64,000 bases of DNA from Actinophytocola sp. (GTDB taxonomy: Bacteria; Actinomycetota; Actinomycetes; Mycobacteriales; Pseudonocardiaceae): assembly GCF_009379765.1 (NCBI RefSeq), contig NZ_WHTD01000010.1:1-64000 (forward strand), given 5' to 3'. Shown in pieces: positions 60,494 to 64,000 of this stretch. A program made the position numbers and the translations under genes. A model generated the notes under the pieces. The model made no database searches, was not told the origin of the DNA, and saw nothing but the letters and a program-made list of their open reading frames with translations. Numbering within the stretch: the first letter of the stretch is position 1; every line of letters begins with the position of its first letter.

Positions 60494-60665
60494 ACAGGGT
60501 TCTCCATCACCGACCTGTTCACCCCGGTAATCGACACGGCCGACGAGCGACTCGGCGGACTCGCCCCGCGACAGGTCCAGCCGTTCTCGGCGACGTCGCC
60601 GACGGCCACCAGCCGCTCGAAGACCCAAGGAGTGGTTCCATCAGTTCCGCCGGCTCGCCGCCGCC
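60494..60665 (+). pseudogene. Fragment of a second gltX-like gene, opposite strand
   Basis: The frame reads TGFSITDLFTPVIDTADERL then GGLAPRQVQPF, and after one-base shifts GDVADGHQPLEDP and KEWFHQFRRLAAA. It matches residues around YGFFFSALFAPVTDPADRRL to DPKEWFDQIRRLAAKHG of the intact gltX at the protein and base level. Single-base losses occur at about 60589 and 60629. It lies in reverse orientation, 3.6 kb from the matching part of gltX. Bases are divergent enough to indicate an old paralogue. Confidence 0.7.
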
Positions 60666-60690
60666 TCCGCGCACTCGACAGGCGACCTGA

Positions 60691-61032
60691 TTTGCGCTGC
60701 GTAAGGCGAGGACTGCGGGTCCTGCGAGTCCACAGCGCGAACGGATGACCTATTCGGACTGATCGCGACACCGGACCGATGAGCGGAGGCCGGCCAGACC
60801 GCCGCGGATGACCGGGCCGCGGCGGCCGGCGCGGTGCTCGCCGACACCGACCTGCTGCCAGGACACGCAGACGCGCGTGACAGGCGATATCGGTCCGACA
60901 AGAACCCACCCACCGCAGCGAGTATGGGAGTCGACGCAGCCGGCGACGGCGTCCTCCCCAACCGGTGAGAGCACCATCGTCGTTCGGACGGCGGCCACGT
61001 CGACGTTGCCATGTCGGGCCTACGTGGCTGGG
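60691..61032. other. 342-base gap without a recognised gene
   Basis: A plus-strand frame with ordinary codon use (ending VDAAGDGVLPNR at about 60968) is open for some 55 codons but has no family resemblance or ribosome site. I see nothing else. Confidence 0.3.
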
Positions 61033-64000
61033 TCAGGACGGCCAATCCGGAAGTTGGCCGGCGAATGTGGTCACGAACAGGATGTCCTCGATCTGCTCGT
61101 CCTTGAAACGCTTTCTGACCTCCTCGGTGTTCGGCAGCTTCAGCTCCCAAGTGCCGACCGGTTTCTTGCCGAGGATGGCCATCCATGCGCCGGCGTTGCC
61201 CTTGAGCGTGCTCGCCACTCCGCCGCTGGTGGTGGCGCCGCCGCCAGCCGGGGTGGTGCCGCCCTGCTCGGTGAAGCGGAGGGTGGCGCCGGTGATCTCG
61301 GATGCTGGTTCGTCGGCCTGTGCGAAGTACAGCGCGACCTGGGCGATCTTGAGCTCCTCGAGGTTCGGCGGAAAGTCCTCGCGCCTCGTCTGGAAGCGCA
61401 CGGTCATCGGGGCGTCGGTCTGGTCCGGGTTGTGTAGGTCGAACCACTGGTCGGCGAGCTGGTGCCGGAAGCTGTACGGGCGATCCCCGCTGTATCTCGT
61501 GGGCAGTTCCTGGAGCACCTGTTGCCGGTAGTCGAAGCTGTTCAGCGCCGTGTACTCGAAGGTGACGAGTACGTCGGCGATGGTGCCATAGTCGATTCCA
61601 ATGTTCGCCGCCTTGGGCAGGCGCAGCTCCCAGCCGGCCTCCATGCCGATGCCCTCGAACGGTGCCAGCAGTTCCGGTTGCGGATTCAGCTCGAACACGC
61701 CGGTGGCGTCGCGTGGTGCGGTGAACGCGATCGACTGTGGCCCGTGGTACGCGGTCACGGTCTGGAAGACGTTGCCGCCCACGACCACCCGGGAGGTGCC
61801 GGCGGCCGACAGGGTGGCCCTGACGCCCTGCGTGGGCGGTATCAGGGCGACGAAGGTGGTGCGCACCCGGTGGATCAGCCGCAGATAGTGCCCGGGGAAC
61901 TCGAGGTCGAGGTCCCGCAGCGTGGTGGTGAAGCCCATGACGCCGGTCTGCCGGAACCGTTGGAACTCGGCGGGGGCCAGCGCGGCGAGCGAGACCGTCC
62001 TGGTCAACTGCAGCTTGCGGGTAGTGGTCTCGAACGCGTATTGGTCCAGGCCGGTCAGGTCGGCCAGCAGCCGGGCCGAGCCGGTGAGCCCGCGGCGGTC
62101 CGGCCCCTCCTCGCCGAGGCCGCTGGCCGCAGGCGCGGTCCAGTAGTCGGCCTGGATGATCACCGGCGGCAGCTGTTGGCGCTCGAAGGCGAGCTGGTTC
62201 TCGGCCAGCTTGGCCACCGCGGTGGCGTGCCGCAGCAGGTAGGCGTACACCCGCTCCAGCTCGCGGACCATGAAGCTCCATAGCTCGACGCCGGTGAACT
62301 TGGTGGTCAGGAAGTCGATCGTGGCCTCGGCATTGTCCTGCTGCAGCTCGGAAATGGCCTGCTCCTGGACGACGACCCGCTCGTGCGCCTGGGCGATCTT
62401 GACCTGCTGCCGGCCGATCTTGACGTCCTGCTCGGCGAGCGACTTGTCGTACTCCCATCCCTGCGCACGCCGCTCGTAGTCGGCCATCGTGCCCAGCATC
62501 TGCGACTGGGTCGACAGGGCCTGCGCGACCTGTGCGTGAATGCCGGCGAAGTCGATAATCGAGGCGACGGACATGCCGCCGATGATGTTCGGAATCGCGG
62601 CGCCCACCGCCGCCTCGAGGGAGAACCGGATGGATTCCTGAAGAAGACCCAGGCTCGCGGCCTCCAGCATGCTGATCGGCTCCTCCAGCAGCTCGGTGAA
62701 GTAATCGACCGAGATCTGGGCGCGTTCCTCCTGCAGCTCGGCGAGCGTGACGCCCTCGCCGGCCTCGGTGACCCGCAGCCGCTGCAACTGCACCCCGGCA
62801 CGAGCCATGCCGAGGTCCTGCTTCGCCCGCAGCAGCGTGTACCGCTCGGCGTCCTCCCCCTGCAGGGCGGCGAAGAAGAGTGCCTCCACCTGCTGGGCCA
62901 GGCCGACGAGTTGTTTGGCCCGCTCGACCAGCACCGGGTAGCGGTACTGGGTGGGCCGCAGCGTGACCGCACCGGGCACCACGAGTTGGCCGCCGGCGCC
63001 GATGAACGGCAGGCCGCTCTCGGTGTCGGTCGACGCGGCGTAGGGCTCCAGCTGCCGGCTCATTCCCTCGATGTTGCGGCAGGTGCGGATTTTGTACAGG
63101 TTGAGTTCGGCGCGCAGCCGCAACGCTTTGAGGATCGGGTTGGGCGGGATGCAGAACGTCGGCGCGGGTGTCGGCAGGAAGCCCGTCCAGACATGGTGGT
63201 CATACAGGACCTTGGTCACCGTCAACGGCCGCGCCACGGCCGTCTTGACCAACTGGCTGAGCTGGGTCGGCGCAATCGGGTTGTACCAGCGCCGCGCGGT
63301 ATCCGAGCGGCTGGCCAGCGACGGGTGTCGGTGGGGGCCGGCGCCACGCTCGCCCGTTCCCGCAACCAGGGCAGGCTCACCGGCTCGTCGACCAACGTCT
63401 GCGCGGTGACGCCGGAGATGAACGAGACCGTGTTCACCAGCTGCCGGCCGGCCGAGGACGCCACGCGCCGCGCGGCAGCGTCCACCGCGGTCCAGCTCAG
63501 CGTGGCCGCGTGCAGCCGGTCGGCGAGTTGCGTTCTCTTGTCCAGCACGGCGCCGACCGTCACGGCGGCCGGCGGGGTCTTGGCCGCGGCGATGATCTGC
63601 TGTGCGTTGGTGAAGCGGACGTCCCACGACGCCTCGGCGCCGACGGCCTGCTGGACCTTCGCGATCGTGTCGGCCAGCACGGCCTGACCGGTGATCTCGG
63701 ACATGCCCTTCTTGAACACCGTGACCACCCAGGTCCAATGTGGATCGTTGATCTCGATCTCCAGGCTGCCGATCACCTCAGCGCAACCCGGCACGGTCCG
63801 CGCCAGCTCCGGCGAAGCGAGCAGGTCGAGCGCGAGCTGGTACAGGCCGCGGGCCCGCGGCACCGACTCCGGGGTGTCGATGGTGAACTCCGAGTCGGCG
63901 AAGTCGAGCAACAGGTTGACGATCGTCAGGATGGTGTACCGGGTGTAGGCGTCTTTCCTGGTGCCGGCGATGGCGTGCGGGTTGAGCGGATCCAGCAGCC
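61033..64000 (-). CDS. Tc-toxin A (TcdA/TcA-like) protein, C-terminal part, with a frameshift
   Basis: About 990 codons of a very large protein that continues beyond the right edge. Typical TcA features are NPILKALRLRAELNLYKIRT, RNIEGMSRQLEPYA, GGQLVVPGAVTLRPTQYRYP, long helical segments with VERAKQLVGLAQQVEALFFA and VGAAIPNIIGGMSVASIIDF (pore-forming part), and the C-terminal TcB-binding domain ending DILFVTTFAGQLPDWPS. A frame change near 63340 joins SLPWLRERA to HPSLASRSDTARRWYNP. Either it is a sequencing error or the gene is inactive. TcA forms a bell-shaped pore that injects a toxin; TcB/TcC partners are not found downstream in the window. Confidence 0.8.

Noticed and set aside
1..64000. 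tRNA genes, integrase attachment sites or a complete mobile element
   Set aside because: No cloverleaf-like tRNA sequence, integrase gene or complete transposase was seen; only remnants of insertion sequences are supported.

Overview
The window is high-GC, gene-dense DNA with many GTG/TTG starts and 4-8 base gene overlaps. The protein families (FCD GntR regulators, tripartite tricarboxylate transporters, ArsR-ArsN fusion, actinobacterial-style Tc toxin A) and base composition point to an actinomycete, most likely Pseudonocardiaceae-like; the genus cannot be fixed from the sequence. No tRNA, rRNA or CRISPR array was seen.

Region 1 (1-7.4 kb) is an arsenic-type island. On the minus strand lie an ArsR repressor, an ArsO-like flavoprotein (interrupted by a frameshift) and an MFS exporter. 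On the plus strand lie a 77-residue peptide with four Cys-Cys pairs, an M28-type metallopeptidase translationally coupled to it, an ArsR-GNAT (ArsN-like) fusion and a second MFS exporter. Cys-Cys pairs recur in four of these proteins, and two operator-like ATCGAT palindromes are shared. No ArsC or ArsB/Acr3 is present, which suggests an organoarsenical rather than an inorganic specialisation.

Region 2 (7.4-9.1 kb) holds a secreted protein and an AraC regulator.

Region 3 (9.1-55 kb) is a very large uptake and catabolic island. It holds an iron/polyamine-type ABC transporter with two MmgE/PrpD proteins; two alpha/beta hydrolases that lack the nucleophilic serine; an enamidase-like amidohydrolase coupled to a ThDP enzyme and a TctCBA transporter; a PhzS-like monooxygenase and an AA_synth protein; a second TctCBA system with a CapA-like protein; a long operon of CoA ligase, HyuA, HyuB and a nitrate/taurine-type ABC transporter; a CitE-like lyase; a third TctCBA system; and an operon pair of luciferase-like, AhpD-like and AtuA-like proteins. 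At least eight of these units carry a similar A/T-rich TATA-type palindrome just upstream. The likely theme is import and CoA-dependent or hydrolytic breakdown of one or several carboxylated, probably nitrogen-containing ring compounds. The island is scarred by deletions that fuse halves of unrelated genes (17.1-18.9, 28.6-29.4 and 45.4 kb) and by remnants of insertion sequences.

Region 4 (55-64 kb) has a spermidine-synthase-like protein, a clostridial-type second glutamyl-tRNA synthetase plus a decayed inverted fragment of a paralogue, decayed TPR and M56 peptidase genes, an MgtC protein and the C-terminal two thirds or so of a Tc-toxin A-like protein running off the right edge.
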